A stretch of 64,000 nucleotides of DNA from DASXAI01 sp963798445 (GCA_963798445.1 CAWCTH010000003.1:1550001-1614000); one strand, 5' to 3'; positions 25,204 to 36,093 are shown, counted from the first letter of the stretch. Numbers and translations: made by a program. The notes: generated from the sequence alone by a model not told the origin.

Positions 25204-27616
25204 GTGAGCAAACTCGGAGTGGCCGCTGTGTCGGCCGTACTCGTCGGGACGATCGCGGTCACGGTGCCATCCGGCGTCGCTCAGGCCGCGTCGACGGTCC
25301 TGCCTGACCCAATCGCCGGCCGATGTGCGGCCAACGATTCCAAAGACTGCTGGCGGTACATCACGTTCAGCGACGACGACGTGCCCAATCCACCGACGGA
25401 CCCGCCCGACGTCCAAGGCAACCGGCTCATCCTGAACCACGCTGGTCTCACCAACCTGGCCAACGGGGCCTGGTGGAACACACCGATCACGATGACGGGC
25501 AACGCGCTCGAGCGTCTCGTTCAACGCGTACCTGGAGGGCGGGGACCCCGCCTACCACGGCAGTGGGATGGCCTTCGGCCTGGTGGATTCCTACATGCAG
25601 CCTGCGCCGATTCCGTACTTCCCGAGCCCGCTCAACTTCGGTGCCAGCGGCCCGGGTCTGGGCTTCAACGGTTTCCACGGCGACGATCAGACCGCAGGCG
25701 CGCCAAATCCGACGGGAGCCAACAACCTGGCCGTCACCCTCACCACCGACGATGACGACGACTGGGACAATGGCAATGACCAGGTCAGCAATTTCAACCT
25801 CAGCCGGGTCGGGTTGCTCCACGGCCGCTCGTGGGCACAATCGGAAGTGGTTCACCAGCGGCTCGGGAGCTGGTATCCCGACTCGCCGAAGGACGTCTCG
25901 CCGTCGATCTACGGCGGGCGGGCGGTACCCGTCTCGATCACGTTGGTGCCGAACGCCACGCCCGGGAAGTGGAACGCAACGGTGTTGATCGACGGCAACA
26001 CGTACTACGACAACGTGCTCGTCGACCTCCCTCCTTCCGTGTACATCGGTTTCACATCCGGGGTGCATGAGCGTCCGAGCCAGCACGCCATCTCTGACGT
26101 CTCGATCAGGTACGGACCGATCGAGGCACCCACGATCAGCGCGACCCCCGATCCTGCCGACCTCGGCCTCGTGCACGTGGGGTCAACCAGCGCGCCCGCG
26201 CCCATCACGATCCGAAATGACGGTTTCGTCGATGCCACCCTGTCGCTCGGCAACGCCCCCGGGGGATTCGCCGTCGCCGGGTTGCCCGTGACGTTGCCGC
26301 CGGGCGCAGCCACGGTGCTCAACACCACGTTCACGCCGTCAACGACGGGAACGAGCAGCGGCAACGTGACGCTCAACATCGCCAGCCTGGCCGGCTCGGG
26401 CACGAGCGCGTTCACCGTGAAGGGCACGGGTGTCCCTCCCGGGACGTCCATCGGTGCGCCGTTCTCGGCCCTGGCGCCGACCCGGATCCTGGACACACGT
26501 GAGTCTGGTGGACCTATCGGGCCGGGTTCTGTCCGGACCGTACGCGTCGCCGGCGTGGCCAACGTGCCTTCGAACGCTGGCGCCGTGGTCATGAACGTCA
26601 CCGTCGATCAGCCGACCGCCAATGGTTTCGTGACCGTGTACCCGACCGGCCAACCGACGCCGCTGGCGTCGAACCTGAACTTCGTCGGCGGCCAGACCAT
26701 CGCCAATCTCGTGACGGCGAAGATCGGTGACGGCGGTTCGGTGAACGTCTTCAACCTCGCCGGCCAGACACAGGTGGTGTTCGACGTCGTCGGCTGGTTC
26801 CCCGACACGGGTGACTCGTCAGCAAGTGGGTTGGGCATCAATGCGGCGCAGGGCGGCGAGTTCGTGCCGTTGGCCCCTGCTCGTGTTCTCGACACCCGCA
26901 TCGGCGTCGGTGCCAGCCAATCGCCGCTAGGCCCGGGCGGTCAGCTCGACCTCCGGGTCGCGGGCGCCGGACCGGTGCCGGGCACGGGCGTCGCCGCGGT
27001 CGTGATGAACCTCACCGGTACCAACACGACCGCCGCTGGCTATCTGACGGCGTGGCCGACGGGTCAGCCGATGCAAACAACATCGAACCTGAACTTCGTC
27101 GGTGGCCAGTCGGTGCCGAACCTCGCCGTCATCCCGGTCGGCGACGGCGGCAGGGTGTCGATCTTCAACTTTGCCGGCAACACCGACGTCATCGGTGACA
27201 TCGTCGGGTACTACACCGCGCCCGGGGTCACGGTGCCCGGTGGAGGCCTGTTCCATGCCATGGCGCCGCAGCGCTTCCTCGACACCCGGCCCAACGCCGA
27301 CAGCGCCACGATGGCGGACGGCCAGACGGTCTTCACCTCGATCACCGGCCGAGCCGGCATCCCTGGCGACGCCGTCGGGGTCGTGGCCAACGTCACGGCC
27401 ACCAACACGACGGTGCCCGGGTTCCTCACCGTGTTTCCTGACGCCCTGCCCCAGCCGCTGACGTCAAGTCTCAACTTCGTGGGGGGAGAGCCGGGTGTAC
27501 CGAACCTGGTGATGTCCAAGCTCGGCGGCCCAGGCAACATCGGCATCTTCAACTTCAGCCCCGGCGGCACGACCGACGCCATCGTCGATGTCGTCGGCTG
27601 GTACGCGACGACTTGA
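25204..27616 (+). CDS. large secreted protein with Ig-like domain and three LDTR repeats, one frameshift
   Basis: About 800 residues. The start GTG at 25204 opens a signal peptide (KLGVAAVSAVLVGTIAVTV, cleavage near AQAA). An N-terminal region of about 270 residues, perhaps a lectin-like sandwich, includes an acidic DDDDDWDNGNDQ stretch. An Ig-like choice-of-anchor D segment follows (about residues 315-410; PADLGLVHVGSTSAPAPITI). Then come three repeats of about 112 residues (near 424, 557, 688), each opening with LDTR, then NVT, SNLNFVGG and closing VVGWF or IVGYY. The frame shifts by one base near 25500-25510, between TGNALE and SFNAYLEGGDPAYHG. No sortase motif or C-terminal anchor is seen. 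Probably a surface or exported adhesin-like protein; the function is unknown. Confidence 0.75.
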
Positions 27617-27694
27617 GCCCAGCTCCAGTCGCGACGGACATCGCTGCTGCGCGACCAGGAGGCGCGGCGCCCGCTCAGCACGCTCGGCTAGCCG

Positions 27695-27710
27695 CAATAC
27701 CGTTCAGTTA
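27695..27710. repeat. IS4 terminal inverted repeat, transposase 3' end
   Basis: A 16-bp repeat, CAATACCGTTCAGTTA, identical to the complement of 29119-29134. The transposase stop codon lies inside this repeat. Confidence 0.9.
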
Positions 27711-29092
27711 ACGCTGATGAGGGTGGCGCTGGGTGCGTGGTCGGGTTGGGGCCAAGTTCGGTGTCGGGCCCGTTTGACGTGCCATTTGACGTACTTGCGT
27801 TTGACCAGCCGCGGGTTGGAGCGGTGACGGCGGGCCGGGTTGAGGCGTCTGCAGAGCAGGATGATGGCGTGGCGCCAGCCGTGATCAGTGGGCTGAGGGG
27901 GAAAATCGCGCGCCGCTGAGATCGAGCGGCGCGCGATGCGCAAGGCGGCGACAAAGCTGACCCGGTCGGGGTCGACTTTGGCGTGGTCGGCGGCTTCCCA
28001 CATCAGGGTGCGGATGGCGTAGTGGCAGCACAGGTGACCCCAGATCTCCTGCAACACCAGATCGGGAGATTTCGACCGCAGCACCGTGCGAGCACCGCGC
28101 TGGTGGGTCTTGAGCTCGTCGAAGATGCTCTCGATCTCCCAGCGCTGCGCGTAGGCGATCGCGAGATCGACCGCGGGGGCCTCGACCGGGTCGAGCAATG
28201 TGGTGAACAACCGATACGCCGTGTCGTTGGTTCGACCGTCGTCGAGTTCGTAGTCGATCACCCGGATCGTCAACGGCTCCGTGGTCCGGGCGGCATTGCC
28301 GCCAGGTCGCAGCTCTGCCAGCCATGTCCCATCAGCGAGGGTCTCGAGATGACGGGGTTTCATGTTCGACATCGCCCGCCACAACAAGTCCGCTCCCGTC
28401 GCTGCGGCTCTTGCCCACAACGGAAACCCGCAGAACCCGCGATCGGCGAGCAGCAACATCCCCGGCCGCAACCGGTCGACCAACTCTCCGGCAAGGGTGT
28501 TTTCCGGCGTCGAGTACGGCCCGACGACCGCGTCGAACACGACGTGAGTGCCGCACTCCGCGAGCGCCACCACCCGTGCTTGCGGGAACGCGGCCCGCTC
28601 GCCCTTGTTCACTCCCGCCCGCCCGAACCAGCTGTCGTTGTCAACGGTGTCGGCGACGTCCAAGCACATCCCGTCGATGGCCACCAACCGACGCCCCGCC
28701 AACCAACAGCCCGGCGTCGCCGGCTCAGCAAGCGGCTTGGCGACACGAGCGAACAACGCCGCCAACGGCTCGAACCCCAACCGGGCGCGAGCCTGAAAGA
28801 TCCCAGACTTGGACGGCAACTTGACCGGCTCGACATCAGCCGCCCACGCCAACCCGTCGGTCAACAACCCAAGCACGTCTTCATACGATCCCTCCGCGTG
28901 CAACGCCATCCCGATCGAGAAGTAGGCCATCACCCGCGCCGGCAACGACCGATGCCGCTGCTCAGTTCGCCCCTGCTCGGCGATCACCTCATCCACCAAC
29001 GCCGCAGGGAACGTCCGCGTCAGCACCCCCACCGACACCAGATCCGACAACCGACGCTCCGAACCTGACTTCCTCCAACCCGCCCGCGGCAT
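27704..29092 (-). CDS. IS4 family transposase
   Basis: An intact 462-residue DDE transposase. The first Asp is in VAIDGMCLDVADT, the second in LLLADRGFCG, and the Glu lies in the Y-R-E-K signature YAQRWEIESIFDELK, which defines the IS4 group. The protein is full length for the family and has no frameshift, unlike several neighbours. It begins 27 nt inside the outer repeat edge and ends inside the other repeat. Confidence 0.93.
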   Translation of the reverse strand: MPRAGWRKSGSERRLSDLVSVGVLTRTFPAALVDEVIAEQGRTEQRHRSLPARVMAYFSIGMALHAEGSYEDVLGLLTDGLAWAADVEPVKLPSKSGIFQARARLGFEPLAALFARVAKPLAEPATPGCWLAGRRLVAIDGMCLDVADTVDNDSWFGRAGVNKGERAAFPQARVVALAECGTHVVFDAVVGPYSTPENTLAGELVDRLRPGMLLLADRGFCGFPLWARAAATGADLLWRAMSNMKPRHLETLADGTWLAELRPGGNAARTTEPLTIRVIDYELDDGRTNDTAYRLFTTLLDPVEAPAVDLAIAYAQRWEIESIFDELKTHQRGARTVLRSKSPDLVLQEIWGHLCCHYAIRTLMWEAADHAKVDPDRVSFVAALRIARRSISAARDFPPQPTDHGWRHAIILLCRRLNPARRHRSNPRLVKRKYVKWHVKRARHRTWPQPDHAPSATLISVN

Positions 29093-29118
29093 CCCATCAA
29101 ACTACACCCTTGTAACTC

Positions 29119-29134
29119 TAACTGAACGGTATTG
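29119..29134. repeat. IS4 terminal inverted repeat, transposase 5' end
   Basis: Complement of CAATACCGTTCAGTTA, 26 nt before the transposase start codon; a 10-bp target duplication follows at 29135-29144. Confidence 0.9.
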
Positions 29135-29336
29135 CGGCTAGCCGGGTCCAGGCCCTCACGATCTGACGGCCGTCACGGCGGCATCGAACTGGATCGCGAA
29201 CGGATCACGCTCCCCGCGATCCGGCGAAGGGTCGAGAAGGCGGCGGACATCATCCCGGTGAGCCACTGCTGCCGCCGCCGACCGCGACGCACCCTGGTCC
29301 GAACTGATGCGTTCCTGACCCTGTGCCGAACCGGGC

Positions 29337-32300
29337 CTAGGGCGCAGCCGGCGGTCGGGCCGGCTCGTGCCGGGCGACCTCGGTGGCCGAGCGCGGCCCG
29401 GCCCCGGATGCCGAGCTTGGCGTAGATCCGCTCCAGATGCGTCTTGACGGTGCTCGGCGCGATGAACAATCGCTGACCCGCCTCCACGTTGGTGTGGCCG
29501 GCGGCAACTTCTTTGGCGACGGAGAGCTCCGTCGGCGTCAGCGACTGCCCACCCGTGCGATGAACGTCCTCGCCGGCCGCGGCGGCGGCGCGCCAGCTCG
29601 ATCGCATCTGCGAGTCTGGTCTGAGCCCCCTCGGCCAGCGCCATCTCGATGCCCTCGACACCGAGTGCCTCGGCGAGTCGCTCCCGGAGCTTGTCGACAG
29701 CGGCCTGGTGGTACGGGTATCGCCACATCAGACCGATCTGTTGGCGGGTGGCGTCAGCGGCACCGACGAGTCGGGCTGACAGCTCTTGATGGCCAAGGCC
29801 GGCCAGATGCACCGCGAGCAGTTCAAGCGCCTCCGTCTCGAAGGGAAGGAGGTCGCGCTCGTCGGCGTCGCTCAATGCGTCGTGGATACGATCGGCGGCA
29901 TCATGATCGCCGCGTTGTACAGCGATCCACGCCCGTGCGAGACGGGCTGAGCAATGAGCCGCCGGCCACGACGGCGGCACCCGGTCGGCCCAGGCGCTGG
30001 CGTCGGCCAAGCGCCCGTCGGTGAGCAGGAGCCGCATCACCAGATCGGCGGCCAACAGCATCAGCATCAGCGGCGGTGGCACGGCGAGCGTGGAGGGCCG
30101 CCGGTCGGGGTCGGGGAGCACCGCCGCATCGTCGAGGAGTTGGATCCGACCACTCCGAGCCGGGCACGTCGCGGAGCTCCGTCGGGACGCTCCTGGCCGC
30201 CACCGCCAGCAGATCGGCGTCACCGCCCTGCAGTGCGACACCCATGACGCAGGCGACGACGGTCAGCTGGGCGGCGATCGCTCGGCTCTCGTGCTGTAGC
30301 GCGTCGCGCGCCAGCGTCGTCGCGGTGGCCTGATCGCCGCGCAGTCCAGCGTGCAACGCCGCCCAGCCCGGAAGCGCGAGTTCATACGTCTCGTCGTCGA
30401 AGCCGACGCCGAGGCGGGCCGCTCGTTCCAAATACGGCTCGGCCTCGCGGCGTGCCAAGCAACGAACCGGTGGCCAACAGCGCTCCGTACACTGCATAGC
30501 GGCGGTTCCCGGCCTGCGAAGCCAGCTCGTGCACCGGCTCGAACCGCGGGCTGTCGCCCTCACTGGCGAGTCCCACTGAGTAGAGACAACGGGCTTGCGA
30601 GGCCAGATCTCCTTCGGTACGTGCGATCTCGAGGGCGGGAAGCACGTGCGTTCGGACGAAGTCGACGTCTCCAGCGCTCACGTAGACCCAGCCAACGAGA
30701 CTGGTGACGGTCGCCCACAGAACCGGGTCGGTCTCACGGATCGCGGCAAGAAGCGGAGCCGACAGGCCGAGCGCGTCTCGGTGACGTCCCGCAAGACCCC
30801 AGTAGCCGCCGAGCGCGCCAGTGATGCGCACGGCGACATCGAGGTCTCGCTCGGACGCCCACTCCAGCGCGGCGCGAATGTTGGCGTAATCGGCGTCGAA
30901 GGCGGCGATCGTCGCCCGATCAACGAGATCGTGGTCCACGCCGTCCACGAAGTCGACGACCCACCGCATGTGGCAGTCGCGGCATGTCCTCGAGCTCGCC
31001 GGCGGCGCGGCACCGGTCCAGCGCGTACTGACGGATCGTCTCGAGCAACTGGTAGCGCCCCGCGATGTCGTCGAGCTGGACGAGGCTCTTGTCGACGAGC
31101 CGGCCGAGCAGCTCCAGCACCTGGTAGCTGTCAACGCCGTCGCCAGCCGCCACCTGCGAGGCCGCTTCGGCCGTGAAACTGGCCACGAACACCGACAGGC
31201 GGCGCAGCAGCTTCTGCTCGTCAGAATCGAGGAGGTCGTGACTCCAGTCGACCGACGCCAGCAACGTCTGGTGTCTGGGCAACGATGTACGCGACCCGCC
31301 GGTGAGGACGCGGAATCGCTCGGCGATCTCGACCGCCACGCGCTCGACGGGGGCGACACGGGCGCGCGCCGCGGCCAGCTCGAGAGCGAGAGGGATGCCG
31401 TCGAGCCGTCGACAGATTTCGGCGACGGCTCCCCCGTTCCCATCAGTCAGCCGGAACCCGGCGCGGGCTCTGTTGCGCACGCGTGCGACGAACAGGCGAA
31501 CCGCGTCCGACGAGGCGAGCGCCGAGATCGACACGTCGGCGTCGCCAGGGGTGTTCAAGGACGGCACCCGCCATACGGTTTCGGCGCTCATGCCGAGCGG
31601 CTCTCGACTCGTGGTCAACACCTTCACTGCTGGACACCGGTGCACGAGGCGATCGACGATCAACGCGCAAGGCTCGACGAGGTGCTCGCAGTTGTCCAGT
31701 ACGACCATGACTCGCTTCTCGCCAAGCGACATCAGAAGCTGGTCTTCGGCCGAAACGGCGGTCGCCTCGGGGATGCCAAGGGCGAGCCCGATCGTCTCGG
31801 CGACCCGGTCACCCCGATCGACGGAGGCAAGCTCGATCCACCACACGCCGTCCGGAAAGGAGTCCACAACATCGGCGGCGGCCTGTAGGGCCAGACGTGT
31901 CTTCCCCACCCCACCCGGACCCGCGAGCGTGACCACTCGTCGACTGTCATCGCGCAAGAGCGGTGCGATGCTGGCCAGCTCCTCGACTCGTCCGATGAGG
32001 GCGGTCAGGGCGACTGGCAGGTTGGTAGAGAAACGGTCGAGCGACAAGAGCGGCGGGAATTTCGAACGCAGATCCGCGGCGCCGAGCTGCCACACCTCCT
32101 CAGGGCGGTTCAGATCACGAAGCCGGTGCCGCCCCAACGGCACCAGCGAGGTGTCAGCGGGAAGCCGGTCAGCCACGATGTCCGCTGTCGCCCTCGACAC
32201 CAGGATCTGGCCGCCATGACCGCAAGCGCGGAGCCGTGCCGTGCGAATGATCGTCTGACCGAAATAGCTTCCGTCGTGCTCATGCGTTTCGCCCGTGTGC

Positions 32301-32596
32301 AAGGCCATCCGCACCGCAAAGACATCGGACAGCTCCTGCACGAGTGCCCGCTGCGCGGTCAGCGCCGCCGCGATCGCCGCTGACGGACGGGCGAACGCCG
32401 CCACGATCGAATCACCCTCGCCTTGGTCGACCGGCCGATAGCCGCCGTGAGCGGCGATCGCCGCATCGAGAATCTCGTAGTGGCGAAGGATCGCCGTCGC
32501 CGTGCCGTCGGAGTCATTGCTCCACGCCCTTGTCGACCCTTCAACGTCGGTCAGGAGGAACGTCACAGTGCCCGTTGGCATCGGTGGCCCAGTCAT
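29337..32596 (-). pseudogene. class III cyclase / ATPase / LuxR regulator, five frameshifts
   Basis: A very large regulator of the Rv0386/Rv1358/Rv2488c type. The N-terminus (VTFLLTDVEGSTRAW, VDQGEGDSIVAAFARP) is a class III nucleotide cyclase domain; LAGPGGVGKTRLALQAA is Walker A and VMVVLDNCEHLVEP Walker B of an NB-ARC-like ATPase; TPR-like helices follow; the end is a LuxR helix-turn-helix (LTPTELSVAKEVAAGHTN, STVKTHLERIYAKLGI). The frame changes near 30982, 30455, 30150, 29590 and 29390. The ones I resolved base by base are each a one-base gain. ATG at 32596 has GGAGG upstream. Either a decayed gene or uncorrected sequence. It is divergent from the SDR gene. Confidence 0.8.
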
Positions 32597-32774
32597 CCCA
32601 CTTGCCTCCAGGGTCCCCAGACTGGGCGACAGCTTGTCAGACTCCACGACAGCCAGCCTCCGCCCGCTCCTCTCCGGCAACATCCGCCGAACGGCGGATG
32701 TTGTACGTCGCGGCGTCGTCGATGCTGCAGGAAACAGGCGTGCGAGCAGCGCAGGCGACGAGGAGGACGACGAC

Positions 32775-33581
32775 GTGCGACTCTCAGGCCAGACCGCAAT
32801 GGTGACCGGAGCGGGAAGAGGCATCGGATTGGCGATCGCCTACGAGCTGTCGCGCCACGGTTGCCAGGTCGCAATGGTCGCACGGAGCCGCACCGAACTG
32901 GAGAAGGCGGCGGCGGCGGTCAACGAGACTGGCGCCGGCCGAGCGATGGCGTTCTCCGGTGACGTGCGCGACTACGACGCGATGACGGCGGTCGTGGGGG
33001 CCGCCGAGAACGAGCTAGGCCCGATCACCGCGCTCGTCAACAACGCCGGAACGCCGGGACCCGCAGGAGTCGACTGGGAGGTCGATCCAGACATCTGGTG
33101 GGAATGCATCGAGTCGATCGTGCGGGGAGCGTTCAACTGCACCCGAGCGGCTGTGCCCGGCATGGTGGCGCGAGGCGGCGGTCGTGTGGTCGATGTCGCC
33201 AGCGTGACTGGGACGACGGCTTGGCCACTGGTGACCGCGACGTCGGCGGCGAAGACGGCGTTGATCCGCCACGCAGAGAACCTCGCCGCGGCGGGAGCGC
33301 CTGCCGGGATCCGGGCGTTCGCTCTACATCCGGGCATGGTCCGCACGGAGCTCCTGCTGAGCTACCGAGCCCAGCCAGATCTTCGGGCGTTCCTCGACAA
33401 CGCGCCGCAAGAGGCGTTCTCCCCGCCTGAGCTGGCCGCCGCCGTCGTGGCGAGGATCGTGGCCGGCGATCTCGATGCCTACTCCGGGCGCTACGTCGAC
33501 GCCACCATCGACCTTGACGAGGTCACCGCGGGCGGCGACTTCGACGACGACGCCCTGATGCTCCGCATTCAGACGCCCTGA
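32775..33581 (+). CDS. SDR family protein with altered catalytic Tyr
   Basis: A 268-residue short-chain dehydrogenase fold. The cofactor motif TGAGRGIGLAIAYELS and the NNAG motif (ALVNNAGTPGP) are intact, as is ALHPGMVRTEL. The active-site segment reads VASVTGTTAWPLVTATSAAK: Ser and Lys are present but the position of the catalytic Tyr (YxxxK) is Thr. GTG at 32775 has AGGAGG upstream. It may be a binding or regulatory SDR, or use another proton donor. Confidence 0.82.
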   Translation: MRLSGQTAMVTGAGRGIGLAIAYELSRHGCQVAMVARSRTELEKAAAAVNETGAGRAMAFSGDVRDYDAMTAVVGAAENELGPITALVNNAGTPGPAGVDWEVDPDIWWECIESIVRGAFNCTRAAVPGMVARGGGRVVDVASVTGTTAWPLVTATSAAKTALIRHAENLAAAGAPAGIRAFALHPGMVRTELLLSYRAQPDLRAFLDNAPQEAFSPPELAAAVVARIVAGDLDAYSGRYVDATIDLDEVTAGGDFDDDALMLRIQTP

Positions 33582-33629
33582 CCGGTCGAGTGCCCTCGGT
33601 CCGCGCCACCAGCGATCGAGCGCAATTCG

Positions 33630-34289
33630 TCAGTCGAACACGGCTGCAACAAACCTCTCGAAGCCGGCGCGATCGAAGGACACCTCATAGCCGTTGTGCC
33701 CATGGGCTATGTCCAAGGACGGACAGAAGAAGTCCCCCTTCGCCGTGAAGAAGTGCGGTGATCCCACGACGCCGCGCCGCCTTCCTTCCGACAAGTCCTC
33801 CCACACCGCCGACCGGTCACCATCCGTGGGCTCGGAACTGCCAGTCGATTGATACAGCATCTTCAAGACCTCGTCATCGGACACATCGAGGCCATCTTCG
33901 AAGAGTGCGTGGCGGACCGCGAGGCTGAACCGCTCCCCGACTTCTACGCCCTGTCGGTATGCCGCCGCTTCGGCCGCCATGGCCGGCAAGGTCGTCGCTG
34001 GGAACCGGGACTCGTCGAACCCCGCAAAGAGATCAGGTGCAACATGAGCGCGGAGTGCTTCGATCTTCGGCTTCAAGGACGGACCATCAAGAGCCGTTCC
34101 GTTCACAAGCTCGAGGGGCCATCCTCGAACTCGAAGGAGCGGTTCAGTCTTGCCTTGCCGACGCCGGTAGGCCTGGAATCGGTGCAGCCCCACATAGGCA
34201 AACGGGCAAGCAACATCAGCAAAGACGTCAACGACGTTCCGCCCCCGTCGGGGCCGGCTCGCGTGATCGATGACCGGGTGGGTGCTCAT
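33630..34289 (-). CDS. DsbA-like thioredoxin-fold oxidoreductase
   Basis: About 219 residues with a DsbA/2-hydroxychromene isomerase-type fold. VDVFADVACPFAYVGLHRF holds the active-site position, but the second Cys of CxxC is missing (CPFA), as in the glutathione-transferase-kappa-like branch. GVVGSPHFFTAKG is the cis-Pro loop. There is no signal peptide, so it is cytoplasmic. It ends convergently with the SDR gene. The substrate is unknown; an isomerase or mycothiol-linked role is possible. Confidence 0.8.
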   Translation of the reverse strand: MSTHPVIDHASRPRRGRNVVDVFADVACPFAYVGLHRFQAYRRRQGKTEPLLRVRGWPLELVNGTALDGPSLKPKIEALRAHVAPDLFAGFDESRFPATTLPAMAAEAAAYRQGVEVGERFSLAVRHALFEDGLDVSDDEVLKMLYQSTGSSEPTDGDRSAVWEDLSEGRRRGVVGSPHFFTAKGDFFCPSLDIAHGHNGYEVSFDRAGFERFVAAVFD

Positions 34290-34366
34290 CACGCACGAAT
34301 CGTCTCATGGGCACCGTCGGGCGCCCAGGGTCCAAGGTCCCTGCGGGGCCGACCCTGGCATGCCGC

Positions 34367-35794
34367 TCAATCGGGGCGTGTGATCAGTCCCTCCAGGAGA
34401 TGAGCCCACTGCAAGAGCTGCGTATCAGGCAGAAACCGCTCGACCACCCGCTCGTGGGCGCGCGTGCCCATGGCCTTGCGTCGTACCGGATCGGCCAGCA
34501 ACGCGGCGATCGCCGAACCGAAGGCATCGAGGTCGCTCGGGTCAGGAAGGAGCACGCCGGACTCTCCGTTCACGATCTGGTCGGCGATGCCTCCGACGGC
34601 GCTGGCGATGACAGGCCGCCGCTTGTACATGCCCTCGCTCACCGTCAGCCCGAACCCCTCGGCCAGGCTCTTCTGCGTCACGATGGCCGCATGGCGCTGC
34701 AGTGAGTTGACGATGATCGCGTTCTCCACCGGATCGGTCATGGGCAGGCACGCCAGCGCAATTCGGCTACGCGCGTGATGGGGTAGACGGCGCCACGCAT
34801 CCCTGCATTCGTCGAGAACTTCGGCGCCTTCGGGGTCATCGGCGACCGCGGTCACGACCGGCCCGGCGAGGACCAGCTGAGCTCTGCCATCGGTGGCCAC
34901 GAGGTCGGCGAACCCGTTCAGCACCCCGACCATGTCCTTCAGGCGATCCCACCTCGAGATCTGGACCACCATCGGGACATCTGGGTCGGGCGGCGGTCCT
35001 GTGCGCAGGACATCGGCGCCGTGCTCTATGTGCCGGCGAGCACCGTCCGGTCGCCGGTACTCAGACCGGCGGGCGCTGCCCGCCAGCAAGCCGGCCGACG
35101 TGAGGATCGAGCGCGCGTCGTCGATCGTGATCTCCTGGTTCTTGGCCGAGAACGGATCGATCGACGGCGGGATCTCGTGGACCAACGCCGCCGGCATCCA
35201 CGACGGCGCAAACGCTCGCCGGCTGAAGACGTACGCGTCCACAGCGGGGGGCTCGAGATATCGGCGCAGGAACTGCCAGCCCATCTCGGTGTGCGCGCTC
35301 GACGTGTCGGTGCCGATGTGGCAGCGCCAGATCACCTGGGCGCCTCTACGCCGCATCGCTTCAGCTAGCCCGGCGGTCTGTGGATCGTGGAGGACCACGA
35401 TGTCACCTGATCGCACGACGGTTGCCAGCTGGGCCGCGTTCTCGTGCAGCACCGCCTCGTAGTGACGTCGCTCGTACTCGCCGAGAGCCCCCGCGTCCCC
35501 CGCGCTGCCGTAGAGGTGGTTGTGCAGTCGCTTCGTCAGCGCGAAGAACAGCGCGTCGCCTCGGATCACCGCCCAACGTGCGTCGACGCCGACACCGCGC
35601 GGATACGGAAGCAGGACATGGAGCATTTCGGCCACTCCGCCCCCTTCCGCAGTGGAGTTGATGTTGACGACCGACCGGTCATCGAGAGCTGGCTCGAGCA
35701 ACGCACTCCTCTCCAGCAGTGCGTCGACCCGCTCATCGGACACGACGGTGCCCAAGAGCCTCAGATCGGCCATTTCCACGATCACCTCACGCAT
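34367..35794 (-). CDS. family 4 glycosyltransferase, trehalose synthase (TreT)-like
   Basis: A 475-residue GT4 enzyme. VVNINSTAEGGGVAEMLHVL, LHDPQTAGLAEAMRRRG and WRCHIGTD match the trehalose glycosyltransferring synthase/trehalose phosphorylase group. VVQISRWDRLKDMVGVLNGF and SLAEGFGLTVSEGMYKRRPV are the donor-binding parts. ATG at 35794 follows GGGAAGGGGA. It likely makes or cleaves trehalose from an activated glucose. Trehalose fits the stress genes around it (universal stress protein, CsbD). Confidence 0.85.
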   Translation of the reverse strand: MREVIVEMADLRLLGTVVSDERVDALLERSALLEPALDDRSVVNINSTAEGGGVAEMLHVLLPYPRGVGVDARWAVIRGDALFFALTKRLHNHLYGSAGDAGALGEYERRHYEAVLHENAAQLATVVRSGDIVVLHDPQTAGLAEAMRRRGAQVIWRCHIGTDTSSAHTEMGWQFLRRYLEPPAVDAYVFSRRAFAPSWMPAALVHEIPPSIDPFSAKNQEITIDDARSILTSAGLLAGSARRSEYRRPDGARRHIEHGADVLRTGPPPDPDVPMVVQISRWDRLKDMVGVLNGFADLVATDGRAQLVLAGPVVTAVADDPEGAEVLDECRDAWRRLPHHARSRIALACLPMTDPVENAIIVNSLQRHAAIVTQKSLAEGFGLTVSEGMYKRRPVIASAVGGIADQIVNGESGVLLPDPSDLDAFGSAIAALLADPVRRKAMGTRAHERVVERFLPDTQLLQWAHLLEGLITRPD

Positions 35795-35994
35795 GCCGTC
35801 CCCTTCCCGACGTGGCGCGTCCTGATGCAGAACGATAAGGGCCGCCGAGCTTGTCGGTGCGCCGAGCGGCGGGCCGAGATCGCCGCGCTTGGCTTCCGAA
35901 TGGACCTTCCAACGCGGTGCCCGCTTCGCGGACGCCAACCGAGTCGGGACGTTGGTCTCTGGTCGACAGAAGCAGGCGGGCGCACCGTCGAGAC

Positions 35995-36093
35995 ATGCGA
36001 GCACTGATCGTGCACGAGACCATGTACGGCAGCACCCGCACGATCGCCGAGCACATCGCGCACGGCTTGGCGGACCGGTTCGCCGGAGAGTGA
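35995..36093 (+). pseudogene. flavodoxin N-terminal fragment
   Basis: Only 32 codons: MRALIVHETMYGSTRTIAEH continuing IAHGLADRFAGE, then a stop. GSTRTIAEHIAHGL is the FMN-phosphate loop of a flavodoxin. The remaining roughly 120 residues are absent and the next gene's leader follows at once. A 3'-truncated remnant. Confidence 0.75.

Larger units (their letters stand above)
27695..29134 (-). mobile_element. complete IS4-family insertion sequence, 1440 bp
   Basis: A single transposase gene is framed by 16-bp perfect terminal inverted repeats (CAATACCGTTCAGTTA at 27695-27710, its complement at 29119-29134). Both ends are flanked by CGGCTAGCCG (27685-27694 and 29135-29144), a 10-bp target duplication. 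Because that 10-mer is itself palindromic, the inverted repeat could formally be read as 26 bp. Intact ends, duplication and frame indicate a recent insertion between the secreted protein gene and the 3' end of the cyclase/LuxR gene. Confidence 0.9.

Noticed and set aside
29145..29336. Gap between IS4 and the cyclase/LuxR stop
   Set aside because: Open readings exist but none has family support; nothing convincing seen.
35795..35994. Gap between the TreT-like gene and the flavodoxin fragment
   Set aside because: No gene, repeat or clear promoter could be supported.
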